Below, one piece after another: positions 8,655 to 17,284 of a stretch of DNA of 64,000 nucleotides; the first letter of the stretch is position 1; each line of letters opens with the position of its first letter. This DNA comes from Gammaproteobacteria bacterium (GTDB lineage Bacteria > Pseudomonadota > Gammaproteobacteria > Competibacterales > Competibacteraceae), in the NCBI GenBank assembly GCA_024235095.1, contig JACKNC010000001.1, positions 967,501 to 1,031,500 of the forward strand. The letters run 5' to 3'. Under the pieces are notes generated by a model. It saw only the letters and a list, made by a program, of their open reading frames with translations, did not search any database and was not told where the DNA came from. The position numbers and the translations under genes were made by a program.

Positions 8655-10064
8655 TTACAGACTGTAATACATATCAAATTCAACCGGATGAGTGGTCATC
8701 CGCAACCGGGTCACCTCCGCCTGTTTCAATGCGATATAAGCATCAATCAAGTCGCTGGTGAACACGCCGCCCTTGAGCAGAAATTCACGGTCAGCATCGA
8801 GTGCGCTCAGCGCCTCATCGAAATAGAAGCAAACCTTGGGAATCTGCTTTTCCTCTTCTGGCGGCAGGTCATAGAGATCCTTGTCCATCGCATCGCCAGG
8901 ATGAATCTTGTTCTGGATGCCGTCCAGACCAGCCATCATCATCGCGGCAAACGCCAGATAGGGGTTGGCGGTCGAGTCGGGGAAGCGCACTTCGATACGC
9001 CGCGCCTTGGGACTCTGGACGTAGGGAATGCGGATGGACGCAGAGCGGTTGCGCGCCGAGTAAGCCAGCATCACCGGCGCCTCAAAACCCGGCACCAGGC
9101 GCTTGTAACTATTGGTCGAGGCGTTAGTGAACGCATTCAGCGCTTTGGCGTGTTTGATAATGCCGCCAATGTAGTACAACGCCATTTCAGACAGTCCGGC
9201 ATACAAATCGCCAGCAAACAGGTTAACTCCATCCTTGGCGATGGACTGGTGGACATGCATACCATTGCCGTTGTCGCCAACCAAGGGTTTGGGCATGAAG
9301 GTGGCGGTCTTACCATAGCTGGCGGCCACGTTCTGAATTACGTACTTCAAACGCTGCACTTCATCGCCTTTGCGCACCAGTGTATTGAACTGTACGCCAA
9401 TCTCGGCTTGACCAGCGGTCGCTACTTCATGGTGATGGACTTCGGGAACCAGGCCCATTTCTTCCATGGCCAAGCACATGGCGGAACGAATGTCCTGTTG
9501 CGAATCCACTGGCGGGACCGGGAAATAACCACCCTTGAGGCCGGGCCGATGGCCGAAGTTGCCGCCTTCATACACTCGCTCAGAGTTCCAACCGGCTTCG
9601 GAGGAATCAACTTTATAGAAGCAGCCGCTGATATCGGCGCCCCAGCGAATATCGTCGAAGATAAAGAATTCGTTTTCCGGTCCGAAGAACGCGGTATCGC
9701 CAATTCCCGTGGATTTGAGATACGCCTCGGCGCGGCGGGCCAGGGAACGCGGATCGCGCTCGTAACCCTGCATGGTGTTGGGTTCGATCACGTCACAGGT
9801 CAAAACCAGCGTCGGTTCCTCAAAGAACGGATCGATACAGGCGGTCACCGGATCGGGCATTAGAATCATGTCCGATTCCTGGATGCCTTTCCAACCCGCG
9901 ATGGACGAGCCGTCGAACATCTTGCCGTCTTCGAAGATATCCTCGTCAAAGGCGCTGGAGGGTACGGTCACATGCTGTTCCTTACCTCGGGTGTCCGTGA
10001 ACCGGTAGTCCACGAACTTGACGCCTTTTTCTTCCATTAGCTTCATCACATCAGCAGCATTCAT
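8655..10064 (-). CDS. glnA: Glutamine synthetase type I
   Basis: Makes glutamine from glutamate, ammonia and ATP. With the ATG at 10064 the product has 469 residues, the usual length of enterobacterial GlnA; that start has GAGGAA 9 bp upstream and begins MNAADVMKLMEEKGVKF as in the family. Visible signatures are FDGSSIAGWKGI, the metal site FGPENEFFIFDD, GDNGNGMHVHQS, the ATP region KRLVPGFEAP and DLYDLPPEE, which contains the tyrosine adenylylated by GlnE. A longer in-frame start at 10112 lacks a ribosome site. A sigma-54 promoter lies upstream. Confidence 0.97.
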   Translation of the reverse strand: MNAADVMKLMEEKGVKFVDYRFTDTRGKEQHVTVPSSAFDEDIFEDGKMFDGSSIAGWKGIQESDMILMPDPVTACIDPFFEEPTLVLTCDVIEPNTMQGYERDPRSLARRAEAYLKSTGIGDTAFFGPENEFFIFDDIRWGADISGCFYKVDSSEAGWNSERVYEGGNFGHRPGLKGGYFPVPPVDSQQDIRSAMCLAMEEMGLVPEVHHHEVATAGQAEIGVQFNTLVRKGDEVQRLKYVIQNVAASYGKTATFMPKPLVGDNGNGMHVHQSIAKDGVNLFAGDLYAGLSEMALYYIGGIIKHAKALNAFTNASTNSYKRLVPGFEAPVMLAYSARNRSASIRIPYVQSPKARRIEVRFPDSTANPYLAFAAMMMAGLDGIQNKIHPGDAMDKDLYDLPPEEEKQIPKVCFYFDEALSALDADREFLLKGGVFTSDLIDAYIALKQAEVTRLRMTTHPVEFDMYYSL

Positions 10065-10135
10065 TGTGGCAAGTTCCTCGGGGGGTATGTTGGAATCGAT
10101 AGAATTGTGCATAGTTATGCCCGAAATTCAAATCA

Positions 10136-10149
10136 GCACGAACCATGCC
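10136..10149 (-). promoter_or_regulatory. Sigma-54 promoter of glnA
   Basis: On the minus strand the sequence reads TGGCATGGTTCGTGCT, with GG and GC exactly 12 bases apart as required for the -24/-12 elements. Transcription would start near 10124, giving a leader of about 60 bases to the glnA ATG at 10064. A palindrome CGCACAGTGCG further upstream (about 10172) could be part of an NtrC site, but that is weaker. Confidence 0.75.
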
Positions 10150-10288
10150 ATAGGATTTCTTTAGTCATAATCGCACAGTGCGTGTATCGGGAAAAGTGAG
10201 AACTCTGTGGATTGTGCTATTTTGGCGCGTTCAAATAATAAATCGACCTATTTTAGTGCATCAGAATGACTGGGGAAACGACATAACC

Positions 10289-10729
10289 ATGCGAATTGAA
10301 CTACGCGACCAACCCTTTGCGCCACTCAACGCGCTGGCGGATTATCAAGCCTGCTTGGATGAACGCCTGAGCGGTCAATACGGCGCAACGGCCATCTTTA
10401 TCGGCACGATGCGTGATTTCAACGAAGGCGATGCCGTCCAGGAAATGACGCTGGAGCATTATCCCGGCATGACCGAGCGCCAGTTGCACCGCATTATTGA
10501 AGCCGCTTTCCAAAACTGGCTGCTGCTGGATGTCCTAGTGATCCACCGCGTTGGCGCATTACAACCCTCTGACCCCATTGTGCTGGTCGCGGTTTGGTCA
10601 GTTCACCGAGCGGCGGCATTTACAGCTTGCCGCTTCATTACGGAAGAATTGAAATCGAAAGCCCCGTTCTGGAAGCGCGAAAATACCACGACCGGCTCAC
10701 ACTGGGTCGAACACAATACGCCAGGTTGA
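10289..10729 (+). CDS. moaE: Molybdopterin synthase catalytic subunit MoaE
   Basis: Inserts sulfur into precursor Z to make molybdopterin, together with MoaD. The 146-residue product shows the family blocks GATAIFIGTMRDFNEGD, LEHYPGMTERQL, VIHRVGALQPSDPIVLVAV and the catalytic-lysine region ELKSKAPFWKRE. The ATG at 10289 has GGGGAA upstream; an in-frame start 111 bases earlier would add residues without family similarity. It is divergent from glnA, and no moaD is seen nearby, so the partner is encoded elsewhere. Confidence 0.9.
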   Translation: MRIELRDQPFAPLNALADYQACLDERLSGQYGATAIFIGTMRDFNEGDAVQEMTLEHYPGMTERQLHRIIEAAFQNWLLLDVLVIHRVGALQPSDPIVLVAVWSVHRAAAFTACRFITEELKSKAPFWKRENTTTGSHWVEHNTPG

Positions 10730-10794
10730 GAACAGCGTAGGAGATCAACAGCGGTTCAGATGCGTTTCGGCGGCTAATCCGGTATGCTGCGCAA

Positions 10795-11433
10795 ATGAAT
10801 GAACCCGCTCCCAATCCACTCATCGCTCGCCGCTTTCGGGGATTTCTCCCGGTTATCATTGATGTCGAAACCGGCGGCATCAACGCGCAAACCGACGCCC
10901 TGCTGGAAATCGCTGCAGTGATCGTGCGCATGGACTGGCAAGGTTATCTACGCCCCGCCGGGACGCTCGCCCATCATGTGCAACCCTTCCCCGGCGCTCG
11001 CCTTGACCCGGCCTCGATGGCGGTGAACGGCATCGATCCCGACCACCCCTTCCGTTTCGCCGTGCCGGAAAGCGAGGCGCTGACCGCACTCTTCCAGGAA
11101 ATACGCCGGGAAGTACGGGAAACTGGCTGCAACCGTGCCATTCTGGTCGGGCATAACGCTTTTTTCGATCTGGCTTTTCTGAATGCGGCTGTGGAACGGA
11201 ATCGACTCAAGCGTAATCCCTTTCACCCCTTTAGCAACCTTGACACGGTCTCGCTGGCCGGCCTGGCCTATGGACAGACCGTGTTGGCGCGAGCGCTCAA
11301 GGCGGCGCGCATCCCGTGGAATGAAAGCGAGGCGCATTCCGCCATTTACGACGCCGAGCGCACCGCGGAATTATTTTGCCAGATCGTCAACCGCTGGAAG
11401 GACCTGGGCGGTTGGACGTTGGGGGATGATTAA
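10795..11433 (+). CDS. rnt: Ribonuclease T
   Basis: DEDDh 3'-5' exoribonuclease that trims tRNA and rRNA 3' ends. The 212-residue protein carries Exo I (IIDVETGG), Exo II (GHNAFFDLAFL) and Exo III (HSAIYDAERTAELF) with the catalytic acidic residues and histidine, and the RNase T hallmark HPFSNLDTVSLAGLAYGQ. Length agrees with the family. A second, mutated copy of its last dozen codons is found at 14813-14851, which suggests the DNA between was inserted by recombination at this 3' end. Confidence 0.93.
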   Translation: MNEPAPNPLIARRFRGFLPVIIDVETGGINAQTDALLEIAAVIVRMDWQGYLRPAGTLAHHVQPFPGARLDPASMAVNGIDPDHPFRFAVPESEALTALFQEIRREVRETGCNRAILVGHNAFFDLAFLNAAVERNRLKRNPFHPFSNLDTVSLAGLAYGQTVLARALKAARIPWNESEAHSAIYDAERTAELFCQIVNRWKDLGGWTLGDD

Positions 11434-11452
11434 TATTAAATTGCCTGCAATG

Positions 11453-11842
11453 ACGCAATGTTCGACTTTTCGAGGGAAGATAGGAGAGATAGGGCAGGCG
11501 GATGCGGCATAGCGATGCGAGTTAAGCTGAGAGGAACCAACCACCTCAACCTCACGGAGAGACCGCCATGCCGCTTGAAGACTTTACCATCACGGTGTTT
11601 TGCTGGGTAGAGCTTCATCAGCACCTGCTGATTGACCTGGGTGCAGCCACCGATCCCATTCGCCTAGTGGATGGCTACCCCCTACCCGTGTGCGTATTGA
11701 CCCGTGCTCCCTAATGCCATGGGTTTTCCGAAGTGGCGGACATGGGCGATTGCGCAACAAAAAAGCTTTTCATGAACCGACATATCGGTCACTCAGATTT
11801 GCCGTTTGAGAGCCTGATCGCCTGAAAAGTCGAACATCGCGT
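11453..11842 (+). mobile_element. Internally deleted IS982-family remnant
   Basis: Its ends ACGCAATGTTCGACTTTTC and GAAAAGTCGAACATCGCGT match those of the IS982 element at 33987-36210. Inside, the transposase start (ATGCCGCTTGAAGAC) and end (MNRHIGHSDLPFESLIA-like) are kept but two large internal parts are missing, leaving 390 bp. No functional transposase can be made; it could only move in trans. Roughly 45% of nucleotides in the retained central piece encode the DPIRLVDGYPLPVCVLTRAP block. Confidence 0.75.
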
Positions 11843-12020
11843 TAAAATGCTTATCATGTATATCTATGAATGTAACTTGGTATAAGAAGTTGCACAAAAA
11901 GACAGCTATTTGTGGATCAAATATTCATCAATTTGATAAAGCCTTGCTAAAATCGAGAAGACGGCCCTGATTCATGTGCTTTAGCAGATCACCGCATATC
12001 TGTTGGGGACGATTCCCGAA

Positions 12021-12189
12021 ACTGTCAAACTTTGATAGTCCTCTCGGCAGAGCCGGGGGGTTATCTGCTGTAATCAAATTATCCTACAAAAAAATCGAAC
12101 ATTGCGTTAATATCGTTAGAACGTAAGTTCCGAATAAGACCAGAAGAGGTAACCCCCGGCGCGGAACCTGCTAAGGTTCCGCAGTTACC
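12021..12189. other. Noncoding stretch rich in stem-loops
   Basis: The gap between the IS982 remnant and the rhodanese gene (11843-12338) has no supported gene. It holds a hairpin ACTGTCAAAC/TTTGATAGT (12021-12039), a strong hairpin GCGGAACC-TGCTAA-GGTTCCGC (12161-12182) enclosed by GGTAAC/GTTACC (12148-12189), and a long-range pairing GCCGGGGGGTTATC (12052) with GGTAACCCCCGGC (12148). The layout could be an RNA or the ends of a hairpin-type mobile element; no family was recognised. Confidence 0.4.
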
Positions 12190-12338
12190 CGACATCGCAG
12201 CATTGTAACGCCGTGGTTAGTGTCCTGGCCGTCTTTTTGGCCTACACCCATCAACCATGCAAGCTTTCGCTGAAACGGAACTCACGCTAAATAGTATTTC
12301 TTGTCCATAATCTAATTATAATGTTGGAGATCATAATT

Positions 12339-12788
12339 ATGTCCGCGAAATCTTATGTTCTGACTTGTCTTAGCGTTATTTTTTTCTGCTTGTCGGCCGT
12401 AGTCCAAGCGACCGAAGAAACCCCGATGTCTATCCCCGGCGGTGTCTATATTTCGGTCGATCAGGCAAAAAAACAGTTCGATGAAGGGGTGTTGTTTGTT
12501 GACGCGCGCGTTGCGGCTGAATACGCCGAAGAGCATATTAAAGGCGCGGTCAATGTGGTTTATAAGGAGACCTATCCACGGGAAGCGAAGACTGATCCCG
12601 CAGATACTTTCGATGTTACTAAGCTCCCGCAGGATAAGGATAAAGCTCTGGTTTTCTATTGCAACGGCTCGCCCTGCTGGAAGGGATACAAAGGTGCCGA
12701 GGCTGCGATCAAATCAGGATACAAGCAAGTTTATTGGTTCCGCGACGGGTTACCAGCCTGGACAGCCAAAGGCTTCCCCGTCGAATAG
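12339..12788 (+). CDS. Periplasmic rhodanese-domain protein
   Basis: 149-residue protein with a signal peptide (YVLTCLSVIFFCLSAVVQA) followed by one rhodanese domain: VYISVDQAKKQF, VLFVDARVAAEYAEEHIKGAVNV and the catalytic loop VFYCNGSPCWKGYKGAEAA, where the first Cys is the predicted sulfur acceptor. It ends GLPAWTAKGFPVE as usual. Start at 12339 has GGAG nine bases upstream. Likely sulfur transfer or thiol handling in the periplasm; the partner is unknown. It sits in the accessory insert between rnt and ygfZ. Confidence 0.83.
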   Translation: MSAKSYVLTCLSVIFFCLSAVVQATEETPMSIPGGVYISVDQAKKQFDEGVLFVDARVAAEYAEEHIKGAVNVVYKETYPREAKTDPADTFDVTKLPQDKDKALVFYCNGSPCWKGYKGAEAAIKSGYKQVYWFRDGLPAWTAKGFPVE

Positions 12789-12827
12789 CTCTCCCAGTGC
12801 GTGGCCGTTCGCCCCTCGCTGCGGCAG

Positions 12828-12959
12828 GGCCGTTAAGTTCTGCTGATTCTGATGGGTAGGGCGGGTTAGCGTAGCGTAACCCGCCACCGCCGAAGTCCAG
12901 CAAAATCGGCAGGTTACGAGCTGACGCTCTAACCCGCCCTACACAGAATTTAACAGACC
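12828..12959. repeat. MITE-like element with REP-like core, copy 2
   Basis: Termini GGCCGTTAAGTTCT and AGAATTTAACAGACC resemble those of the element at 8495-8604. The core contains GTAGGGCGGGTTAGCG and later TAACCCGCCCTAC, an inverted pair. The 12-mer CCCTCGCTGCGG is present on both sides (12813 and 12962), consistent with a target duplication or with recombination. Confidence 0.6.
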
Positions 12960-13130
12960 TGCCCTCGCTGCGGGGCGCGTCCCGCGCTTCCTCCCCAAAG
13001 ATACAATCCCTCGCTCGATCCCTATTTCCCTTAGCAAATAGCGAGAAACCGAATCGCCGCTTTCTAGTCGCTTATCCCAGGCGGGATGGTTTTCTCATTG
13101 GCTAGACCCTTAATTTCCAAGAGAGTCTCG

Positions 13131-14693
13131 ATGCTCACGACTGATTTTTTCCACTGGACTATCAGAAAAAGCCTTTACGCCGCCGCCGCTTTCTTTCTAT
13201 CGATCATTCTCGCGCTGGCCGGCATGGTGGCTTATCAAACACGCGCGAGCGAGCGCCGCATGACTGATGTTTACGAGAACCGGGTTGTGCCTTTGTCCGT
13301 GCTCCAAACCATGGAGGTCGACTTGCGGGAAGTTCGCTTTCGCATTGCAGGTGTCTTGCTGGGTCAAATGCCTATCGTAGGTTCCCAGAGGCACTTGGCC
13401 AATGTGAAACAACGCCTTACGGAAAATTGGACCTTATTCAGGGAAAAAACCCAAACCAATCAAGGAAACGATGAGGAAAGGAAACTGATTGCTGGTATCG
13501 AACAGAACCTTCCGTTGTTGCAGCAACTCTTCTCTAAGCTAAACGTGGCCTACGACAGCGGAGACAAGAAGACCATTTTGTCTCTATTGGAGAATGAGTG
13601 GCCTATTGCCTATGCTAAGTCGATTAAGCCTATGGAAAAACTTGAGGTGATCCAGAATGAAGCAACCCGAAACAGTTACAACGAAAGTATCGCTTCAAGC
13701 AAACGCATCACAAAAATGTCGATTTTGGTTTCCATCATCGCAATTATTGTGAGTATCCCGCTGGCATGGTTCTTGGCTCGTTTAATCACCCGCTTGCTGC
13801 GAGAAGTGACGGCGGTGTCGGATCGAATTGCTAGCGGCGATCTGACGGCGGACATTCGTGTAATTCCCAAAGACGAAACCGGGAAAATATTGACTTCCAT
13901 GAGAGGTATGGCGACCCGACTCAGGGATATCGTCAGTAACGTCATCCACTCCACCGATCAGCTCACTGCCGTGGCGGCGGAAATTGCCCAAGGTAGCGCC
14001 GACTTGTCGCAACGCACCGAAGAACAAGCCTCTGCACTGGAAGAGACCGCCTCCAGCATGGAAGAGTTGACCAGCACAGTCAAGCACAGTGCCAACAATG
14101 CTGGGCAAGCCAATCAATTGGCCGATGCGGCCCGCAGTCAGGCCGAGCAGGGTGAGCGCATCGTCGATCAGGCTGTGGTAGCGATGAGTGCGATTAACGC
14201 TAGCAGCCGCAAGATTGCTGACATCATCGGTGTTATCGACGAAATTGCCTTCCAGACCAACCTCCTGGCCCTGAACGCTGCGGTCGAAGCGGCGCGTGCT
14301 GGTGAGCACGGCCAAGGGTTTGCGGTGGTGGCTGATGAGGTGCGCAAGCTCGCTCAACGCAGCGCTGACGCTGCTAAGGAAATCAAAACGCTGATTACCG
14401 ACAGCGTCACTAAGGTCGAGGATGGCAGCCAGTTGGTCGAACGCTCCGGGCAAACGCTCCAGGAAATCGTCACGGCGATCAAGAAAGTCAGCGACATTGT
14501 CGCCGAGATTGCCACCGCCAGTCGGGAGCAGGCCAATGGCATCGAGCAGGTTAACAAAGCCGTCTTACAGATGGACCAGTTCACTCAGCAAAATGCTGCT
14601 CTTGTCGAACAAACCGCTGCCGCCAGCCAGACTATGGGTGTCCAGACCCGCGAACTGCAACAGTTGATGGGCTTCTTCACGCTGGACGAGTAG
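13131..14693 (+). CDS. Methyl-accepting chemotaxis protein
   Basis: Membrane chemoreceptor of 520 residues. First membrane helix at about residues 12-32 (SLYAAAAFFLSIILALAGMV), a four-helix-bundle type periplasmic sensor with VVPLSVLQTMEVDLREVR, second helix (SILVSIIAIIVSIPLAWFL), HAMP and the signalling hairpin containing DEIAFQTNLLALNAAVEAAR. Conserved methylation-helix sequence TEEQASALEETASSMEELT is present. Start chosen at 13131 with GAGAG upstream rather than 13086. No cheR or cheB is adjacent and no C-terminal NWETF-type tail is seen. The ligand is unknown. Confidence 0.9.
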   Translation: MLTTDFFHWTIRKSLYAAAAFFLSIILALAGMVAYQTRASERRMTDVYENRVVPLSVLQTMEVDLREVRFRIAGVLLGQMPIVGSQRHLANVKQRLTENWTLFREKTQTNQGNDEERKLIAGIEQNLPLLQQLFSKLNVAYDSGDKKTILSLLENEWPIAYAKSIKPMEKLEVIQNEATRNSYNESIASSKRITKMSILVSIIAIIVSIPLAWFLARLITRLLREVTAVSDRIASGDLTADIRVIPKDETGKILTSMRGMATRLRDIVSNVIHSTDQLTAVAAEIAQGSADLSQRTEEQASALEETASSMEELTSTVKHSANNAGQANQLADAARSQAEQGERIVDQAVVAMSAINASSRKIADIIGVIDEIAFQTNLLALNAAVEAARAGEHGQGFAVVADEVRKLAQRSADAAKEIKTLITDSVTKVEDGSQLVERSGQTLQEIVTAIKKVSDIVAEIATASREQANGIEQVNKAVLQMDQFTQQNAALVEQTAAASQTMGVQTRELQQLMGFFTLDE

Positions 14694-14783
14694 AGAATGG
14701 TGTCGAAAGCGCTTACCTCCTAGTTTAGTAAAGCAGCCTTTAGACAGTTTGAAATACTATGGACAGAGCGTCAAAAAGTAGTA

Positions 14784-14808
14784 GTAGGGTACGCATTGCG
14801 TACCCTAC
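14784..14808. repeat. Perfect 25-bp REP-like palindrome
   Basis: Arms GTAGGGTACGC and GCGTACCCTAC with an ATT loop. The GTAG head is characteristic of REP sequences moved by RAYT transposases. It lies between two convergent genes (chemoreceptor and ygfZ) and could also act as a bidirectional terminator. Confidence 0.7.
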
Positions 14809-14812
14809 AGAC

Positions 14813-14851
14813 TTGGAAGGAATAGGGGGCTGGACACTGGGGGATGATTAA
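14813..14851 (+). pseudogene. Duplicated 3' tail of rnt
   Basis: Begins TGGAAGGA and ends GGGGGATGATTAA, matching the last codons of rnt (11395-11433; protein tail WKDLGGWTLGDD) with a few substitutions, a one-base gap and an internal TAG. It marks the far end of the accessory insert that separates rnt from ygfZ. Confidence 0.7.
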
Positions 14852-14853
14852 AA

Positions 14854-15930
14854 TCAGCGTTCCCCATTTGTCGCTGCAAAGCTGTATGGCAAGGCTTGTA
14901 TTCGCAGCATCGGCCCGCTAGCATCGCCCAGGCGCAATACGCCCTGTTCCGCGCATTCGATCAACGCAACCGCCAGCACCGCGTAACCGCCATCGGGATG
15001 CTGCGCCGCATCGACAATCCGCCCGGCACCCTGACTGGCGTCGGCCTGCGGGGAGAACAACACATTGCCCGGACTGGGAGAATGCTCACACTCCACCCGC
15101 GCCAGAACCATCCGCCGTTTCAACTTGCCCAGGTAATGGGTACGCGCCACCACTTCCTGACCGGTATAGCAACCCTTCTGAAAGCTGATCCCTTCCAGGA
15201 AATCCAGATTAATCATCTGCGGCGTGAACGCTTCCACGGTTTCTGGGTAAATCGTGGGAATGCCAGCCAGAATGTCCAGCAGTCGCCAAGATTCTGCGCC
15301 CGTGAAAGCGACGTCGTTTTTCAGGCTCCTCCAAAGTCGTTGCATCTCCGGCAGCGGGCCATGCAGTTCAAAGCGCGGCAGACTCCCTGGTAACCGGATC
15401 ACAGTGACGTCCGAGCCTTCGCCCGTGAAGTGAATGACGCCATTGACGGCTGCGGGCAGCGCCCCGAATCGCTCATTCAACAAGGTTTCCGCATGCGGCC
15501 CGGCTATCCCGCAGCGAATCAGCTGGTCGCTGGCGTCCTCCAGTGTGACCTGAGCGCGCAACACATATTTGCGCAACCGGGTCAATGTCGGTTCAACTAG
15601 CTCACGCGGCAACTCCAGATACAAGGCGTCTTCCCGCCGGAATATCCGGAAACTGGCCAACACCCGACCCTTGGGGGAACAGAACGCGCCTAAGAGACTG
15701 CGATCTGACGTCGCCTGACGGACATCACAGGTCAATTGCCCTTGCAGGAAGGGAACAGCGTCAGGGCCGTTAACGGCCATAAGGCCCCGATCACTCAAGT
15801 CGCTACATAGATCGCCCTCGTTCAGCCCCGTCCATAATTCAATGTTTGGGCGGCCAAAATGCGCTGCTCGCCCCGACTCCAGGCAAGCGCCGAATTCCTC
15901 TTCGAGAAAATCACCCCACTCTTTGTTCAT
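14854..15930 (-). CDS. ygfZ: Folate-binding protein YgfZ
   Basis: Tetrahydrofolate-dependent protein of the GcvT family that supports repair or assembly of certain Fe-S enzymes such as MiaB. The diagnostic motif FQKGCYTGQEVVARTHYLG with its conserved cysteine is present, along with LMAVNGPDAVPFLQGQLTCDV and GAFCSPKGRVLASFRI. With the ATG at 15930 the product has 358 residues; GAGGATTCAAGG lies upstream. The longer in-frame start at 16011 adds unconserved residues. Its gene end abuts the duplicated rnt tail. Confidence 0.9.
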   Translation of the reverse strand: MNKEWGDFLEEEFGACLESGRAAHFGRPNIELWTGLNEGDLCSDLSDRGLMAVNGPDAVPFLQGQLTCDVRQATSDRSLLGAFCSPKGRVLASFRIFRREDALYLELPRELVEPTLTRLRKYVLRAQVTLEDASDQLIRCGIAGPHAETLLNERFGALPAAVNGVIHFTGEGSDVTVIRLPGSLPRFELHGPLPEMQRLWRSLKNDVAFTGAESWRLLDILAGIPTIYPETVEAFTPQMINLDFLEGISFQKGCYTGQEVVARTHYLGKLKRRMVLARVECEHSPSPGNVLFSPQADASQGAGRIVDAAQHPDGGYAVLAVALIECAEQGVLRLGDASGPMLRIQALPYSFAATNGER

Positions 15931-16159
15931 TACCTTGAATCCTCGAAATTTATTGATGCTGCTCTGTTGATCAACTTCGTGGCCAATCCCCCAGCATAAA
16001 CCGGGATTCATTGCGTTAGGTACCTGCGAGCGGCATAATAACCCAACAAAATGTAGAGACCGGAGCGGGCGCGCAGCGCCGATCCCCGGCAGTTCCGTCG
16101 ACGGATGGAGCTAGGATGGCTAACACCGCCATTTTGTCACTTAGCAAGATAGAGTCGCC

Positions 16160-16327
16160 ATGAATAAGAACGATCAATCCAAGCTACCTCCACAGCCTTC
16201 CGTTATCCCCGATTCTTCTCAGGATAACCCGCCACCGGAAAAACCCAGGGAATACGGTGGTCCCAAGGGACCTGAACCCACTCGCTACGGCGACTGGGAA
16301 AAAGCCGGACGTTGCATCGACTTTTGA
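16160..16327 (+). CDS. Small SDHAF4-like protein (DUF1674)
   Basis: A 55-residue ORF that ends in the family signature: YGGPKGPEPTRYGDWEKAG followed by RCIDF and the stop. Mitochondrial SDHAF4 binds flavinylated SdhA and protects it before assembly; bacterial DUF1674 proteins share this C-terminus. It lies 150 bp upstream of sdhC in the same direction, which supports a role in succinate dehydrogenase maturation. The N-terminal half is proline-rich and probably disordered. The function in bacteria is inferred from the eukaryotic protein. Confidence 0.85.
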   Translation: MNKNDQSKLPPQPSVIPDSSQDNPPPEKPREYGGPKGPEPTRYGDWEKAGRCIDF

Positions 16328-16473
16328 CCCCGCTGTCCCATCGGTGATCCGTACTCTGCGTTCTGCGTATCGCGCTGCCAGATTTCCCCAAAAATTCGCG
16401 CGGGATTTGGTATGCTGTGCAATGCACAAAACAGAAGATTTTTGTTCGCCACTGCATCATTGAGGAGAGATTT

Positions 16474-16860
16474 ATGTCCGCCAGCAAACGGCCTCTGTCG
16501 CCGTTCATGATCGGTCCTTATTACAAACCCCAAATGACTTCCGTCCTGTCTATCACCCACCGCGCGACCGGCGCGGGCCTGGTGGTGGGTACGCTACTGC
16601 TGGTGTATTGGCTCGCCGCAGCAGCGTTGGGTCCCGAAGCCTACGAATATGCGCAGTCCGTATTGGGTTCCAAGCTCGGACAATTGCTCCTGTTCCTGTG
16701 GACCTGGGCGCTGTTCTATCACTTGGCCAACGGCATCCGTCACCTGTACTGGGACGCTGGTTATGGCTTCGAACTGGATGAAGCGACCCGCTCCGGCTGG
16801 TGGGTCATCTGGTCCTCCATCATCCTGACCTTCCTGTGCTGGCTGATCGCCGCGCCCTGA
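16474..16860 (+). CDS. sdhC: Succinate dehydrogenase cytochrome b556 subunit
   Basis: Membrane anchor of complex II that helps bind haem b and ubiquinone. 128 residues with RPLSPFMIGPYYKPQMTSVLS, the family block SITHRATGAGLVVGT and the haem-ligand region ALFYHLANGIRHLYWD, plus three membrane helices. Start at 16474 has GAGGAGAG seven bases upstream; the earlier in-frame ATG at 16417 lacks this. First gene of sdhCDAB-sdhE. Confidence 0.93.
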   Translation: MSASKRPLSPFMIGPYYKPQMTSVLSITHRATGAGLVVGTLLLVYWLAAAALGPEAYEYAQSVLGSKLGQLLLFLWTWALFYHLANGIRHLYWDAGYGFELDEATRSGWWVIWSSIILTFLCWLIAAP

Positions 16861-16874
16861 GGAGAAACATTATT

Positions 16875-17258
16875 ATGAGTCTTCGCACCCCACTTGGCCA
16901 TGTTCGCGGTCTCGGGACCGCCAAAGACGGCACACATCACTGGTGGTTGCAGCGCGTCACCTCCATCGCGCTCATTCCGTTAGTGCTGTGGTTTGTGATT
17001 TCCCTGCTGTCGGTCGCTCGTGCTGACTACGAGACCTTCCAATACTGGCTCAGCAACCCCCTCAATGCCGGCCCGATGATTGCGTTGATTATCGCCGCCT
17101 TCTATCACGCCAGTCTTGGCATGCAGGTTATTTATGAGGACTATGTCCGACCGGAAGGCGCCAAGTTTATCGCGCTGCTGGCCACGCAATTTATTTTATT
17201 CCTGCTGGGCGCTATCGCCGTTGTCTCCGTTCTTAAAGTCGCTCTGGCGACGGTCTGA
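16875..17258 (+). CDS. sdhD: Succinate dehydrogenase membrane anchor subunit
   Basis: Second membrane subunit of complex II. 127 residues with three predicted helices, including SIALIPLVLWFVISLLSV and FIALLATQFILFLLGAIAV, the segment GTHHWWLQRVTSIALIPL and the haem-site region FYHASLGMQVIYEDYV. GGAGA overlaps the sdhC stop and serves as ribosome site. sdhA follows after 26 bp. Confidence 0.93.
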   Translation: MSLRTPLGHVRGLGTAKDGTHHWWLQRVTSIALIPLVLWFVISLLSVARADYETFQYWLSNPLNAGPMIALIIAAFYHASLGMQVIYEDYVRPEGAKFIALLATQFILFLLGAIAVVSVLKVALATV

Positions 17259-17284
17259 CGCCCATCACTGGAGGCTGAGGTTTC

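Noticed and set aside
8688..9863. 391-codon frame on the plus strand over glnA
   Set aside because: Antisense shadow of a clearly identified glutamine synthetase gene.
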